Shown here one piece after another: positions 37,686 through 48,263 of a stretch of DNA of 64,000 nt. The position numbers and the translations under genes were made by a program. Below the pieces are notes generated by a model. The model was not told the DNA's origin and did no database searches. It saw nothing but the letters and a program-made list of their open reading frames with translations. The DNA is from a bacterium (GTDB lineage Bacteria > Pseudomonadota > Alphaproteobacteria > Rhizobiales > Aestuariivirgaceae), in contig JALHQC010000010.1 of the NCBI GenBank assembly GCA_022842165.1, forward strand, positions 42,413-106,412, written 5' to 3'. Position 1 is the first letter of the stretch. Every line of letters begins with the position of its first letter.

Positions 37686-38930
37686 ATGAGCCAGTTCAAG
37701 TCCGATTTCCTCAACATACTCTCGACCCGTGGATTCATCCACCAGATCTCCGATACCGAGGCGCTCGACGCCGCCGCGGCGGCGGGCACGATCTCGGGCT
37801 ATATCGGGTTCGATGCGACGGCTCCTTCGCTGCATGCGGGTTCGCTCGTCCAGATCATGATGCTGCGCTGGATGCAGAAGACCGGCCACAGGCCGATCGC
37901 GCTGATGGGTGGCGGCACCACGAAGATCGGCGATCCCTCGTTCAAGGACGAGTCGCGGAAGCTGCTGAATGACGCGCAGATCGCGGCCAACCTCGAAGGC
38001 ATCAAGCAGGTGTTTGCGAAGTTCCTGTCCTTCGGAGAGGGTGCGACCGATGCGCGGATGGTGAACAATGCCGACTGGCTGGACAGGCTGAACTATATCG
38101 AGTTCCTGCGCGATTATGGCGTGCACTTCACCATCAACCGGATGCTGAGCTTCGACTCGGTGAAGCTGCGGCTCGATCGCGAGCAGCCGCTGACGTTCCT
38201 CGAATTCAATTACATGATCCTGCAGGCCTATGATTTCCTCGAACTGTCGCGCCGCGAGGCTTGCGTCCTGCAGATGGGCGGCTCCGACCAGTGGGGCAAT
38301 ATCGTCAACGGCATCGAGCTTGGGAGGCGCTGCGACCAGAAGCAGCTATTCGCGCTGACCACGCCGCTGCTGACGACATCGTCCGGCGCCAAGATGGGCA
38401 AGACCATGTCGGGCGCCGTGTGGCTGAACCCCGACATGCTGAGCCCCTATGACTATTGGCAGTATTGGCGGAACTCGGAGGATGCCGATGTGGGCCGCTT
38501 CCTGAAACTTTACACCGAACTGCCGATGGACGAGATCGCGCGGCTGGCGGCGCTTGGCGGTTCGGAAATCAACGATGCGAAAAAGGTACTCGCCACGGAG
38601 GCAACCGCCATGCTGCATGGCCGGGAGACTGCGGAACAGGCGGCGGAGACGTCGCGCCGTGCCTTCGAGGAAGGCCAGAGTGCGGCGGGCTTGCCGACGA
38701 TCGCGCTCGATCTTGCAGGCGGCACGGGCGTGCTGCAGGCCTGCGTGGCGGCGGGATTTGCGTCTTCCAACGGCGAAGCGCGGCGCTCGATCCAGGGTGG
38801 GGCCATCAGGATCAATGATGTGGCCGTTGCCGACGACAAGCTGCGGTTGACTGGGGACATGCTTTCAGCGGATGGCACCATCAAGCTGTCGATGGGCAAG
38901 AAGAAGCACGTGCTGATCCGCCCGAGCTGA
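37686..38930 (+). CDS. tyrS: Tyrosyl-tRNA synthetase
   Basis: [63 protein letters not shown]-terminal S4 domain. Confidence 0.97.
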   Translation: MSQFKSDFLNILSTRGFIHQISDTEALDAAAAAGTISGYIGFDATAPSLHAGSLVQIMMLRWMQKTGHRPIALMGGGTTKIGDPSFKDESRKLLNDAQIAANLEGIKQVFAKFLSFGEGATDARMVNNADWLDRLNYIEFLRDYGVHFTINRMLSFDSVKLRLDREQPLTFLEFNYMILQAYDFLELSRREACVLQMGGSDQWGNIVNGIELGRRCDQKQLFALTTPLLTTSSGAKMGKTMSGAVWLNPDMLSPYDYWQYWRNSEDADVGRFLKLYTELPMDEIARLAALGGSEINDAKKVLATEATAMLHGRETAEQAAETSRRAFEEGQSAAGLPTIALDLAGGTGVLQACVAAGFASSNGEARRSIQGGAIRINDVAVADDKLRLTGDMLSADGTIKLSMGKKKHVLIRPS

Positions 38931-38943
38931 GCGAGGCAGACCC

Positions 38944-41900
38944 TTACCTCTTGTCGGCGTTGCGGTCGCGCTGCGGCGGCGGGGCGCCGGAATTGCCGTA
39001 CTCGAAGAACTTGCGCAGGATGCCGGGAGCGACGGCCGAGACCGGGTTCATCTGGAAGACGGGCTTGTCGACATTGCCGCCGAGCGCGAAGGTGACGCCG
39101 ATGATGCCCTGTCCCTTGCCGCCGGTGAGAATGTCTCCGACCAGTGGAATCTCGCTCAGCATCGAGTTCAACGCATAGACGGGAATGATCGTCCCGGTGA
39201 TGTCGATGGCGCCGTCGGACTTGCGGATGACACCTTCGGCGCTGGCGCCCAGCTCGTTGCCGCGCACCAGACTGTCACCGATCTTGATGAACTTCGCGTC
39301 CGAACTGAAAGGCAGCGTCAGCCGCTTGAAGGACAGCGATTCGCGCCGGGGGCCGGATTTCTTGGGCTTGCCGCGGGAATCGAGTTCGGCGAGCGTCGCC
39401 TCGTTGCGGACCTCGAAATCGCGCAGCACAAGGCGGCCTTCCTTCACCGACGAGGACTGGTCGTTCGAAAGCAGCGCGTAAAACTCAATCTGCCCGCCGG
39501 CGATCTTCGAATAGAGGTTCGCGGCGCGGATGGCGGCACCGCCATCGCGGCCGTTGATGCGCATTTCGCGCCCGCCGCCAACCGGCGTGACGCGGAACAC
39601 CACGGGCTGGCCGCTGAGGAAGGTGCCGTTGATTTCGGCAGTCTCGAGACGCGAGCCGCGGCTGCGAAGCTCGCCCGTCACACCGGTGATCAACTCGCCG
39701 CGATTGGCGTAGACACGGTCGAGATTGATCGAGATGCTGACTGGCGGCTGCTTGGCGTCAGAGGCTGCGGCATTCCCCGCTGCCGCCGCGCCCGACTTGC
39801 TGGAACCGAACATCGAACGGATCAAGGGGCGCGCATCGAAGCTGTCGCCGGTGATCGAGATGGCGGTCGAATCCTTGGCCGTCTTGATGCTCAGCGCGAA
39901 GATGTTCTCGTCGCTGATCCGGACTTGCGAGAATTTTGCCTCGCGCATGCCGCCGCCCTTGGGATTGAGGACGACATTGCCTTTGATCGAGACGCCCGGC
40001 CCCTTGATCACCAGATCCTCGACGCGGCGGCCCTTTTCGCCCTTGCCGTAATAGACCAGGCTGGCGGAGGTTTTGGGCGTGGCCGGGCGCACCCAGTTGA
40101 TGGCGGCGATGCGCATTTCGGCTTCGTCGAGATCGGCCTCGAGTTCGATACGGCCCTGCGGGTCGCCCAAATCGTCGATTGTGGCCTTGATGCCGACAGG
40201 CCCGCGCAAAAAGCTTCCAAGGTCGAGGCCGATCTTCTTCCTCTGCTCGCCATCGAGCTTCGTCTCGATGACGGCGGATTGTTTCGCATCCGCACCGGCG
40301 GCACGCGTCCACAAGAGCTTGGCGGGCACGCCGGCGATTTTCGCGGGGCCCGCTGCCTTGAAGGCGCCTGCGTCCACCGAAAGCTCGATCTCGCCTTCGG
40401 AGAGATCGATGCCGGGCAGCGCGTCCGCGAGCCTGGCCTTGGAGATATGCGCCGTGGCATCGACGATGACGCGGTCCTTCGGCACATCCTTGATGAACGG
40501 GACCGAGAGCTTCACCTTCAGCTTGGTGTCTCCCGACAGTTTCGTCGTGTCGAAGCCGGTGTTGCGGATCAGGTTCAGGGCGGGGTGAGAGAGATATTCG
40601 ATCAGGGTTGGCGCCGCGGCCTGAACGTCGAGATCGAATTCGCCGATCGTCTCCAACCCCAGGATTTCGCGCGCCGCCATGGTGCCGGACTTGAGGCGTC
40701 CGATGTTGCCCGAGGCGAGCGTCACTTCCGCTTCATCGACCTTTAGGAAGAAGTCATTATCGACAAGCTTGGCCTCGCCCGTTGCCCTGGTGAGGGGCGG
40801 CAGGTCCTTCAGGTAGCTCGTCGTGACCTCCGCCATGCGGAAGGAAAGATTGATGGAGTTCGCCGGCAGCCGGCGCGCGCGGAGCGCGTTGGCCAGCGCA
40901 TCGACCGGCAGGTTCACCTGGAACTCGCCCTCGGTGATGCGGCCATCGCGAATGTTCTGGTTCACCCAGTTGCGGGTCTTGGGGGCCATGATCGGCGGCC
41001 ACAGCTGCTTCATCAGGGTGGCGGAGAGGCCGCGGATGCGGCCCGACAGCAGGATGCCGGCGGATTCGCCGCCGCCGGTGATGGCGCCGCGAATGCGGAT
41101 GCCGGTGTCGCCAGACATGACGACGAGATCCTCGATATCGAGGCGGGCCTCCTCCATCGCGGCATTGCCGACGAATTCGATGCGGTCGACAGCGACGGGG
41201 GACTTGTTGGAGCCTTGCGCGTCGATCGCCACGTTCCGCGCCTGCAGCGAGATCCTCAACGCCTGGAGGCGGCCTTCGGCATCGCGCACGGGGAGCACGT
41301 TGCCCTTCACCTGGGCGCGCGAACTGCCGACCAGCATGGTCGAGTCAGTGATGATCAGGCTGCCGGTGACGGGGTCGTAGTCGGCGCGGAGCGAGCCTTC
41401 GTCGATGATGATCGGTTCGGCGAGGTAGTCCGGCAGGCCCACTTCGCCGGCGGAGGCACTGAATTCGGCGCTGGCCTTGGTGACAAGCCCTGCTTCGGTG
41501 ACTTCCATCTCGACCTGGCCCGACAGGGGCACCTTGACACGCGCCAGCTGCGAGAGCGCGAAGATCTCGTCCGAGATGTTGGCGGGGACCAGATCGTTGA
41601 TGCGGAGGCTGACGGAGAAGGACTTCAGGTCACGCCGGTAGCTGGCGCTGACATCGGCATGCCAGGCACCCTGCTGCGGACCGTTCGACACCTCGGCGTT
41701 GGAGGCAACGGCAAAGCCATAGGGCATCCGCTGGAACACCAGTTCGGCCTTGGGAACGTTCCAGATCGAGTCGTTGGCCTCGTCATAGAAGCGGATCTCG
41801 GCGTCGGCGACGCGGATGGTCTCGATCGAGTTGATGGAACCGCCGCCCTCGCCGCCGCCACTCAGGATGCGGATGATGCTGGCGGTGCCGCCTGCCGTTT

Positions 41901-42417
41901 CGATGCCCTCGGTGGCCGGGGCGGGCTGCTGGTCGGTCTTGCCGGAGGGGTCGGCCGGGGCGGCGTCGACGGTTACCGTCTGGTTTTCGGGGGCGGCCTC
42001 GCCGAAACCCAGCTCGATCTGGCCATCGAGGCTCCGCATGATGCGAATCCGCGGGCCGATCAGTTCCAGCGAGGTCGGCAGCAGCTTGCCTGAGAACAGC
42101 GCCTGCTCGTTGATGCCGATCGCCGCACGCGGGGCCCGCGCGATGAGGCTGCCGGTGTCGTCCTTCAGTTCAATATTGCGCAGACGGAAATGCGGCACAC
42201 CGGTTTCGCGGGAGCGTTCGACCACCGCGCCGCCGATGGTGACGGACATGCCGGAGAGATTGCCGTTGATCTGCTCCTGAATTGTGCCGGTCATGAAGTC
42301 GAGCGCCACCGGGCCATTGGCGAGACGAATGTAGATCGCTGCGCCCGCAACCAGCAGCACGGTCAGCACCGACATCAGACTATAGGCGGATATCTTGATC
42401 AGCCGCCGCACCGGCAA
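38944..42417 (-). CDS. Large AsmA/YhdP-like (DUF3971) protein, 1157 aa
   Basis: N-terminal TM anchor, very long beta-rich protein, C-terminal GDILTGGKGQGIIGVTFALGGNVDKPVFQMNPVSAVAPGILRKFFEY. Confidence 0.85.
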   Translation of the reverse strand: MPVRRLIKISAYSLMSVLTVLLVAGAAIYIRLANGPVALDFMTGTIQEQINGNLSGMSVTIGGAVVERSRETGVPHFRLRNIELKDDTGSLIARAPRAAIGINEQALFSGKLLPTSLELIGPRIRIMRSLDGQIELGFGEAAPENQTVTVDAAPADPSGKTDQQPAPATEGIETAGGTASIIRILSGGGEGGGSINSIETIRVADAEIRFYDEANDSIWNVPKAELVFQRMPYGFAVASNAEVSNGPQQGAWHADVSASYRRDLKSFSVSLRINDLVPANISDEIFALSQLARVKVPLSGQVEMEVTEAGLVTKASAEFSASAGEVGLPDYLAEPIIIDEGSLRADYDPVTGSLIITDSTMLVGSSRAQVKGNVLPVRDAEGRLQALRISLQARNVAIDAQGSNKSPVAVDRIEFVGNAAMEEARLDIEDLVVMSGDTGIRIRGAITGGGESAGILLSGRIRGLSATLMKQLWPPIMAPKTRNWVNQNIRDGRITEGEFQVNLPVDALANALRARRLPANSINLSFRMAEVTTSYLKDLPPLTRATGEAKLVDNDFFLKVDEAEVTLASGNIGRLKSGTMAAREILGLETIGEFDLDVQAAAPTLIEYLSHPALNLIRNTGFDTTKLSGDTKLKVKLSVPFIKDVPKDRVIVDATAHISKARLADALPGIDLSEGEIELSVDAGAFKAAGPAKIAGVPAKLLWTRAAGADAKQSAVIETKLDGEQRKKIGLDLGSFLRGPVGIKATIDDLGDPQGRIELEADLDEAEMRIAAINWVRPATPKTSASLVYYGKGEKGRRVEDLVIKGPGVSIKGNVVLNPKGGGMREAKFSQVRISDENIFALSIKTAKDSTAISITGDSFDARPLIRSMFGSSKSGAAAAGNAAASDAKQPPVSISINLDRVYANRGELITGVTGELRSRGSRLETAEINGTFLSGQPVVFRVTPVGGGREMRINGRDGGAAIRAANLYSKIAGGQIEFYALLSNDQSSSVKEGRLVLRDFEVRNEATLAELDSRGKPKKSGPRRESLSFKRLTLPFSSDAKFIKIGDSLVRGNELGASAEGVIRKSDGAIDITGTIIPVYALNSMLSEIPLVGDILTGGKGQGIIGVTFALGGNVDKPVFQMNPVSAVAPGILRKFFEYGNSGAPPPQRDRNADKR

Positions 42418-42693
42418 ACCCGTTTTACTGTCATTTCACCGTCAATCATCTGCCATTCCGGACACACAGACGCAATGGGCCCGGTGTCCGGCCCCAGGCT
42501 GATCTGCCCTTTCGCCACCAAAGATGGGCCAAAGCGTGACCAAGCCCGCCTGGCCGAACATGACGACGCGAAACCCTGGCGAGAGCGGGGATGCGAAATC
42601 GCCGCGGCGATCAATTCATCATGACATCACCGCGCGGGCACTATACCCTCGCAGTGATTCCGGCCGATGCGGCCAACAGAGGATTCCAGGGGC

Positions 42694-43209
42694 ATGTTTT
42701 TCCGCAAGCAGAAGGCCACGGGCAACGACAACAGGCCCGCGACCAGCCTTCCGACCCACATCGGCGCAGATTCGGTCGTCGAAGGCAGCCTGGTGACGGA
42801 CGGCGAAGTGCAGGTCGAAGGTACGCTGCGCGGTACGCTCAAGGCGCGGGTCTGCATCGTGGCGGCGACGGGGATGGTCGAAGGCGAACTCGATGCCGAG
42901 GATATCGTGGTGCGGGGCCGCGTCATCGGCCCCCTGCGTGGCGAACACGTGCATCTTCAGGACGGCGCCTGGGTCGAGGGCGACATCACCAGCGTGACGA
43001 TCGCCATCGACACGGGCGCGCGGCTGAGCGGCGCGGTGTGGCAGGCCGGCAGTGACAGGAATGCCGAGCAGGACGGGCGGGCGGTACCGGCACTGCCCTA
43101 TCGGGAGCCCTCGCCGCTATTCGGGGATTCGCTGTGGGGGTCGCGGCCGGACAATGATTTCAGGCCGCTGAAGGCCGTGAAGCCGCGCGCCTCGAACGGC
43201 AGGGGCTAG
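42694..43209 (+). CDS. Polymer-forming cytoskeletal protein (bactofilin)
   Basis: THIGADSVVEGSLVTDGEVQVEGTLRGTLKARVCIVAATGMVEGELDAEDIVVRGRVIG beta-helix pattern. Confidence 0.9.
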   Translation: MFFRKQKATGNDNRPATSLPTHIGADSVVEGSLVTDGEVQVEGTLRGTLKARVCIVAATGMVEGELDAEDIVVRGRVIGPLRGEHVHLQDGAWVEGDITSVTIAIDTGARLSGAVWQAGSDRNAEQDGRAVPALPYREPSPLFGDSLWGSRPDNDFRPLKAVKPRASNGRG

Positions 43210-43988
43210 ACGTAGCCCTCGTCCTCGATATCCAGCATCCTGCCGCAGGCCTTGCAGTGGACGGCATCGCGTTCATGCCGGAGAAGGCCGCAATCGGGGC
43301 AGCGGTGCCTGACCTTTTCGGGCCGCAGCATGACCTGGACGAGACGCAGGAACAGCGACACGCCGAAGATCATGATGACGACCGCCGTCATCCGCCCCAC
43401 GGTGCCCTGAAGGACGATGTCGCCGAAGCCCGTCGTCGTCAGCGCCGTGACTGTGAAGTAGAGCGCGTCGGCATAATTCGAGATCTGCTGGTTGGAATAG
43501 TGCTGCGTTTCGTAGACGATGGCCGTCATCACGAAGAGGAAAACGCAGAGATTGAGGGCCGAGAGGGTTAACTCCTCGTGGCGGCGGAACCATTTGAAAT
43601 CCTGGCGCAGGCGCTTCAGCAACTGATAGGACCGCAGCAGCCGCAGGACGCGGGCGACACGCAGGAAGGCCAGCCCCTCGCCCACGATGGGGGCAAGCAG
43701 CGAGATGATGACGATGATGTCGACGATGCCAAACGGGTTCATCAGCATCTTCACGCGGCTTGAGGCGATCCACAGCCTGGCACCGAATTCGGCGACGAGC
43801 AGCACGCCGATGATCGCGTCGATGATCTCGGTGCCCTTCGACTGGAGGAAGGACGACGCGACGAGGAAGACAATCGTCACCACGTCGAAGATCAGGAGGC
43901 CATAGCGGAACTTGTGGGCGCGCAGGCTGTCGCCCTCATAAAGCTCCACAACTGTCTTCTTCAGGGTTTTTTCCACGGGCGCCGTCAT
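43206..43988 (-). CDS. Voltage-gated K+ channel-like ion transporter with C-terminal zinc ribbon
   Basis: S4-like FLRVARVLRLLRSYQLLKRLR, pore TVTALTTTGFGDIV, C-terminal CPDCG..CKACG. Confidence 0.9.
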   Translation of the reverse strand: MTAPVEKTLKKTVVELYEGDSLRAHKFRYGLLIFDVVTIVFLVASSFLQSKGTEIIDAIIGVLLVAEFGARLWIASSRVKMLMNPFGIVDIIVIISLLAPIVGEGLAFLRVARVLRLLRSYQLLKRLRQDFKWFRRHEELTLSALNLCVFLFVMTAIVYETQHYSNQQISNYADALYFTVTALTTTGFGDIVLQGTVGRMTAVVIMIFGVSLFLRLVQVMLRPEKVRHRCPDCGLLRHERDAVHCKACGRMLDIEDEGYV

Positions 43989-44081
43989 TATCGCTTCCCT
44001 AGGCGATTGGGCTGGTCCAGTCCAGTCTGGACCAAATGCGCGGCTTGGCTATAGTTCCCCGCCAGCACACAGGAGTTACCG

Positions 44082-44369
44082 ATGCCCAAGGGATACTGGA
44101 TCGCCCATGTCACCGTGACAGACCCCGAACAATACAAGCTCTATGCCGGGGCGACGCCCGAGGCGTTCAGGAAATATGGCGCCACGATCCTGGCGCGGGC
44201 CGGCACCTCGCACCAGATGGAGGGCGACGGGCGGCCGCGCAACGTGGTGATCGAGTTCCCCTCGCTGCAGGCCGCACTCGACTGCTACAACTCGCCCGAA
44301 TACCAGGCAGCGAAGGCCAAGCGCGCAGGCGCGGGAATTGCCGAGATCGTGCTGGTCGAGGGCGTGTGA
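44082..44369 (+). CDS. DUF1330-family protein
   Basis: GYWIAHVTVTDPEQYKLYAGATPEAFRKYGATILARAG...VVIEFPSLQAALDCYNSPEYQAAK. Confidence 0.9.
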   Translation: MPKGYWIAHVTVTDPEQYKLYAGATPEAFRKYGATILARAGTSHQMEGDGRPRNVVIEFPSLQAALDCYNSPEYQAAKAKRAGAGIAEIVLVEGV

Positions 44370-44409
44370 CAGTTTGACTCGGTCCAAGCATGGCATCTAG
44401 GCTGTCGGC

Positions 44410-45324
44410 ATGAACCTCAGATCACGGCTCAAACACGTGATATTGGTACTTGGCCTGATGCTGTTATCAGCGCTGCCCAGTGTTGGAGACGTTTCCAAGT
44501 CGGCCTATGAGCGAGGTGACTTCGCAGCGGTGCTGCAGATATTAGAACCTCTTGCAACGCGAGGCGATGCCCAAGCACAGACCAGGCTCGGCTTTATGTA
44601 TGCACAAGGCAAGGGCGTCTCCCAGAACTTCACGGTGGCGGTGAGCTGGTATCGGAAGGCAGCCGAGCAAGGTAGCATTCGAGCCCAGACCGAGCTCGCG
44701 CGCATGTATGCGGAAGGCACCGGCGTCCCCCAAGATCTCACAGCGGCCGCGAATTGGTATCGAAAGGCGGCCGAGCGAGGCAGCGCTTTTGCCCAAGGTA
44801 AACTAGGGTTCATTTACTCTACTGGTAATGGCGTACCCCGGGACTTCGTTACGGCAATGGACTGGTTTCGCAAGGCCGCAGCACAAGGAGATGCCAATGG
44901 CCAATTCAATCTCGGTGTCATGTACAATGAAGGAAATGGTGTGCAGCAAGATTTCGCCGTAGCGGTAACTTGGTATCGAAAAGCCGCAGAGCAAGGTCAC
45001 GCAGCTGCACAGGGCGCTCTCGGTGTAAAATTTTTCCATGGCCAGGGTGTGCCGCAGGATTTTTCCGAAGCCGCGAAATGGTATCATAAGGCCGCTCAAC
45101 AAGGGAATGCCATCGCACAGCATAACCTTGGGGTTATATACGTCGAAGCCAAAGGCGTTCCGCAAGACTATGTAAAGGCGTATATGTGGTTCAGTATAGC
45201 AGCTGCGACTAATACCAATTCCGCGCACAACATTGATGTCCTGAACCAACAGATGGGACAGGATCAGATTCAAGAAGCCGAACACCTCGCTAAAGAATGG
45301 CTGGCTGCGCATCGGCGGAAATAA
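44410..45324 (+). CDS. Exported Sel1-repeat protein
   Basis: Signal peptide and about 6 tandem 36-aa Sel1 repeats (A..LG.MYA.G.GV.QDF..A..WYRKAAEQG). Confidence 0.95.
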   Translation: MNLRSRLKHVILVLGLMLLSALPSVGDVSKSAYERGDFAAVLQILEPLATRGDAQAQTRLGFMYAQGKGVSQNFTVAVSWYRKAAEQGSIRAQTELARMYAEGTGVPQDLTAAANWYRKAAERGSAFAQGKLGFIYSTGNGVPRDFVTAMDWFRKAAAQGDANGQFNLGVMYNEGNGVQQDFAVAVTWYRKAAEQGHAAAQGALGVKFFHGQGVPQDFSEAAKWYHKAAQQGNAIAQHNLGVIYVEAKGVPQDYVKAYMWFSIAAATNTNSAHNIDVLNQQMGQDQIQEAEHLAKEWLAAHRRK

Positions 45325-45475
45325 TCTTCCAACTCCCATGGCTAGCGGCAGCACTCGATGGTTAGCTGTCGCTTCCCCAGCATTCTTGACAGGCAATTTT
45401 TCTAACTGCTGTTATGTCGCGCCTGTGTGCTGCCTGCTTCCCTATTCGATTCTGAGGAAGTAACTTCGTGCCTGA

Positions 45476-46234
45476 TCAGCGCCCAAGATCGAGCAGGCTG
45501 AGCTTGCCCAGCGACGGCAGCTTGATGGCGAGATCGAGCGGGTCGAGGCCGATCGCGGTGCCGAGCAGGTTGATTTCGAGCCCCTCCTCCACCGCCGCCG
45601 TGACACCGAGGATGCCCCAGGCCGACACCACATAGCCCGTGCCGCTGGCCGCGCGGGCGATGGCGAAACCATCTTCTATGAAATCCTTGCCGATGGCGAC
45701 GGGCGGCAATTCGGCCGCGAATCCGTCGGTATGGCGGACGACCCAGGCGACGAAACTGTTGGAGTTGGGGCCGGGCCAGACGGTATAGGCGCCGCGCGTG
45801 GCGTGGGGATAGCGCGCGATCGAGGCCTCGACCAAGGGGATCAGCCGTTCCGCCGCCTCGCCCGAAATCTCGGTTACCACATAGGGCCTGTTGCCGTACC
45901 AGAAGGCATCGGCGGCATAATCGTCGCGGCGGACGGCGTTGCCCCAGCCGACGACATCATAGCGCGTCCAATGGTTCGCGCCTTCAGGCTTCAGCACCAG
46001 CGACATGTGTTCGGCGAAGATGGCGCGCCAGCGGCCGGTGCGGGCGGCGAGGATCAGGACCTTCGCCTCGCGGACATCTTGCGCTTCGGGCAGCAGGCCG
46101 GATGAGCTCCAGTCGGCGGTGCGCCAGTTGTCGGCCCAGCCGCGCGAATAGGACAAGGCCGCGCCCGCGCCCAGAGGCAGGACGACCGCAAGCATCAGGT
46201 AGAGAGAGAACCAGCCGAAGATGCGCCGTATCAT
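45476..46234 (-). CDS. DUF3750-family membrane-anchored protein
   Basis: N-terminal TM; VLILAARTGRWRAIFAEHMSLVLKPEGANHWTRYDVVGWG, WPGPNSNSFVAWVVR. Confidence 0.8.
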   Translation of the reverse strand: MIRRIFGWFSLYLMLAVVLPLGAGAALSYSRGWADNWRTADWSSSGLLPEAQDVREAKVLILAARTGRWRAIFAEHMSLVLKPEGANHWTRYDVVGWGNAVRRDDYAADAFWYGNRPYVVTEISGEAAERLIPLVEASIARYPHATRGAYTVWPGPNSNSFVAWVVRHTDGFAAELPPVAIGKDFIEDGFAIARAASGTGYVVSAWGILGVTAAVEEGLEINLLGTAIGLDPLDLAIKLPSLGKLSLLDLGR

Positions 46235-46330
46235 GTGATACCGATCTTCCGGAATTCCCGTGGCGGGATCAAGGCGCTTTTCATCGGCAGGGGCGGTTGC
46301 TATGACCGCCAGTGACAGAGGGAAAACCAG

Positions 46331-47131
46331 ATGAAGCTTGCCATTGCCGGAGCGGCGGGACGCATGGGCCGCGTGCTGACGCGCATCGTGAACGAGACGC
46401 CGGGCGCGGAAGTGGCGGGTGGAATCGAACCCAAAGGCTCGGGCCATGTGGGCGCCGACATGGGCGAACTCGCCGGCATCGGCGCTCTGGATGTGGCGAT
46501 CACCGACGACCCCTTAAGCCTGATGACGCATATCGACGGCATCATCGACTTCACCGTGCCGGCCGCGACGCTGGCGCTGGCGGAGCTTTCGGCACAGGCG
46601 CGGATCGTGCATGTGATCGGCACCACCGGCATCGACGAGGACGGCGAGGCGAAGATCAGGGCGGCGGCGCGGCATGCGCGGATCGTCAAGTCCGGCAACA
46701 TGAGCCTGGGCGTCAACCTTCTTGCCTCGCTGGTGCGCAAGGTGGCGGCGACACTGGGCGAGGATTATGACATCGAGATCGTCGAGATGCACCACAAGCA
46801 CAAGATCGATGCGCCATCCGGCACGGCACTGATGCTGGGGGCAGCGGCCGCGGAAGGCCGCGGCGTCAACCTCAAGCAGCGTTCGGTGCGCTCGCGCGAT
46901 GGGCATACGGGCGCGCGGACGGCGGGCGACATCGGCTTTGCCACGCTGCGGGGCGGTTCGGTGGTCGGCGATCATACCGTGATGTTCGCGGGCGAGACGG
47001 AGCGGATCGAGCTGACGCACAAGGCCTCGAGCCGCGAGATGTTTGCCCGCGGTGCGGTGCGCGCGGCACTCTGGGGTTTCGACAAGAAGCCCGGCCTCTA
47101 TTCTATGAACGATGTTTTGGGACTGGAGTGA
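46331..47131 (+). CDS. dapB: 4-hydroxy-tetrahydrodipicolinate reductase
   Basis: [21 protein letters not shown]-equivalent [26 protein letters not shown]. Confidence 0.97.
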   Translation: MKLAIAGAAGRMGRVLTRIVNETPGAEVAGGIEPKGSGHVGADMGELAGIGALDVAITDDPLSLMTHIDGIIDFTVPAATLALAELSAQARIVHVIGTTGIDEDGEAKIRAAARHARIVKSGNMSLGVNLLASLVRKVAATLGEDYDIEIVEMHHKHKIDAPSGTALMLGAAAAEGRGVNLKQRSVRSRDGHTGARTAGDIGFATLRGGSVVGDHTVMFAGETERIELTHKASSREMFARGAVRAALWGFDKKPGLYSMNDVLGLE

Positions 47132-47133
47132 TC

Positions 47134-47751
47134 ATGGACCGCCTTCTCGTGCTCGTCCGCCATGGACAGAGCGAATGGAACCTCAAGAACCTGTTCACCG
47201 GCTGGAAGGATCCGGACCTGACCGAACAGGGTATCGCTGAGGCGCATGCCGCCGGGCAGAAACTGAAGGCCAAAGGCTTCCGGTTCGACATCGCCTATAC
47301 GAGCGTTCTCACCCGCGCGCAGCACACGCTGAAGATCATGCTGGACGAGCTGGGCCAGCCCGATCTCCACACGGTCCGCGACCAGGCGCTGAACGAGCGC
47401 GACTATGGCGAGCTGACCGGCCTCAACAAGGACGATGCCCGCAAGAAATGGGGTGAGGAACAGGTGCATATCTGGCGACGCTCCTATGACGTGCCGCCGC
47501 CCGGAGGCGAAAGCCTGAAGGATACGCTCGCGCGGTCGCTGCCCTATTACATGCACCGCATCCAGCCCGATGTGCTGTCGGGAAAGCGCGTGCTGGTGGC
47601 GGCGCACGGCAATTCGATCCGTTCACTGATCATGGCGATCGAGGGACTGACGCCCGACCAGATCATCAAGCGCGAACTCGATACCGGCGTGCCGGTCGTC
47701 TATCACCTTGGCGCTGACTCGCGGCCGCTTTCAGTGGAAGTGCTGTCCTGA
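47134..47751 (+). CDS. gpmA: 2,3-bisphosphoglycerate-dependent phosphoglycerate mutase
   Basis: [55 protein letters not shown]. Confidence 0.97.
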   Translation: MDRLLVLVRHGQSEWNLKNLFTGWKDPDLTEQGIAEAHAAGQKLKAKGFRFDIAYTSVLTRAQHTLKIMLDELGQPDLHTVRDQALNERDYGELTGLNKDDARKKWGEEQVHIWRRSYDVPPPGGESLKDTLARSLPYYMHRIQPDVLSGKRVLVAAHGNSIRSLIMAIEGLTPDQIIKRELDTGVPVVYHLGADSRPLSVEVLS

Positions 47752-48263
47752 TGCTGGTGCGTGCGCTGACGCCTGATGAGTTCCGCGCCAGCATTCCGCG
47801 GCTTGGGCATATCCTGGCGGATGCCGTCAACGGTGGCGCGGGCGTGAGCTTCATGCTGCCGTTTACCGATGCGGACGGCGCGCGCTATTGGACGGATCAG
47901 ACGCAGAACGTCGATGGCGGATCGAAGATCGTGTTTGCGGCCTTCGATGGTGCAGACATCATCGGCACCGTGACGCTCGACAAGGCGTGGCCGCCCAATC
48001 AGCCGCATCGCGGCGACATCGCCAAGATGCTGGTGCTGAGCAGCCACCGGCGGCGCGGCGTAGGAAAACTGCTGCTCGATGCGCTGGAAGCAAAGGCGCG
48101 CGAGATGAGACTGTCCCTGCTGACTTTCGACACCGTTTCGGACAGCCCGGCGGAGAGCTTCTACCGGGGCCTCGGCTTTACCTGCATCGGCCGCATTCCG
48201 GACTATGCGCTGTCGCCTAGCGGCAAACCGGACGCGACGTCGATTTTCTACAAGAAGCTTTAG
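47751..48263 (+). CDS. GNAT-family N-acetyltransferase
   Basis: GDIAKMLVLSSHRRRGVGKLLLDALEAKA, AESFYRGLGFTCIGRIPDYA. Confidence 0.9.
   Translation: MLVRALTPDEFRASIPRLGHILADAVNGGAGVSFMLPFTDADGARYWTDQTQNVDGGSKIVFAAFDGADIIGTVTLDKAWPPNQPHRGDIAKMLVLSSHRRRGVGKLLLDALEAKAREMRLSLLTFDTVSDSPAESFYRGLGFTCIGRIPDYALSPSGKPDATSIFYKKL

Noticed and set aside
42418-42693. Possible ncRNA between the AsmA-like gene and bactofilin
   Set aside because: About 275 bp without ORF, but I could not find a convincing stem, terminator or tRNA-like feature; probably promoter/UTR.
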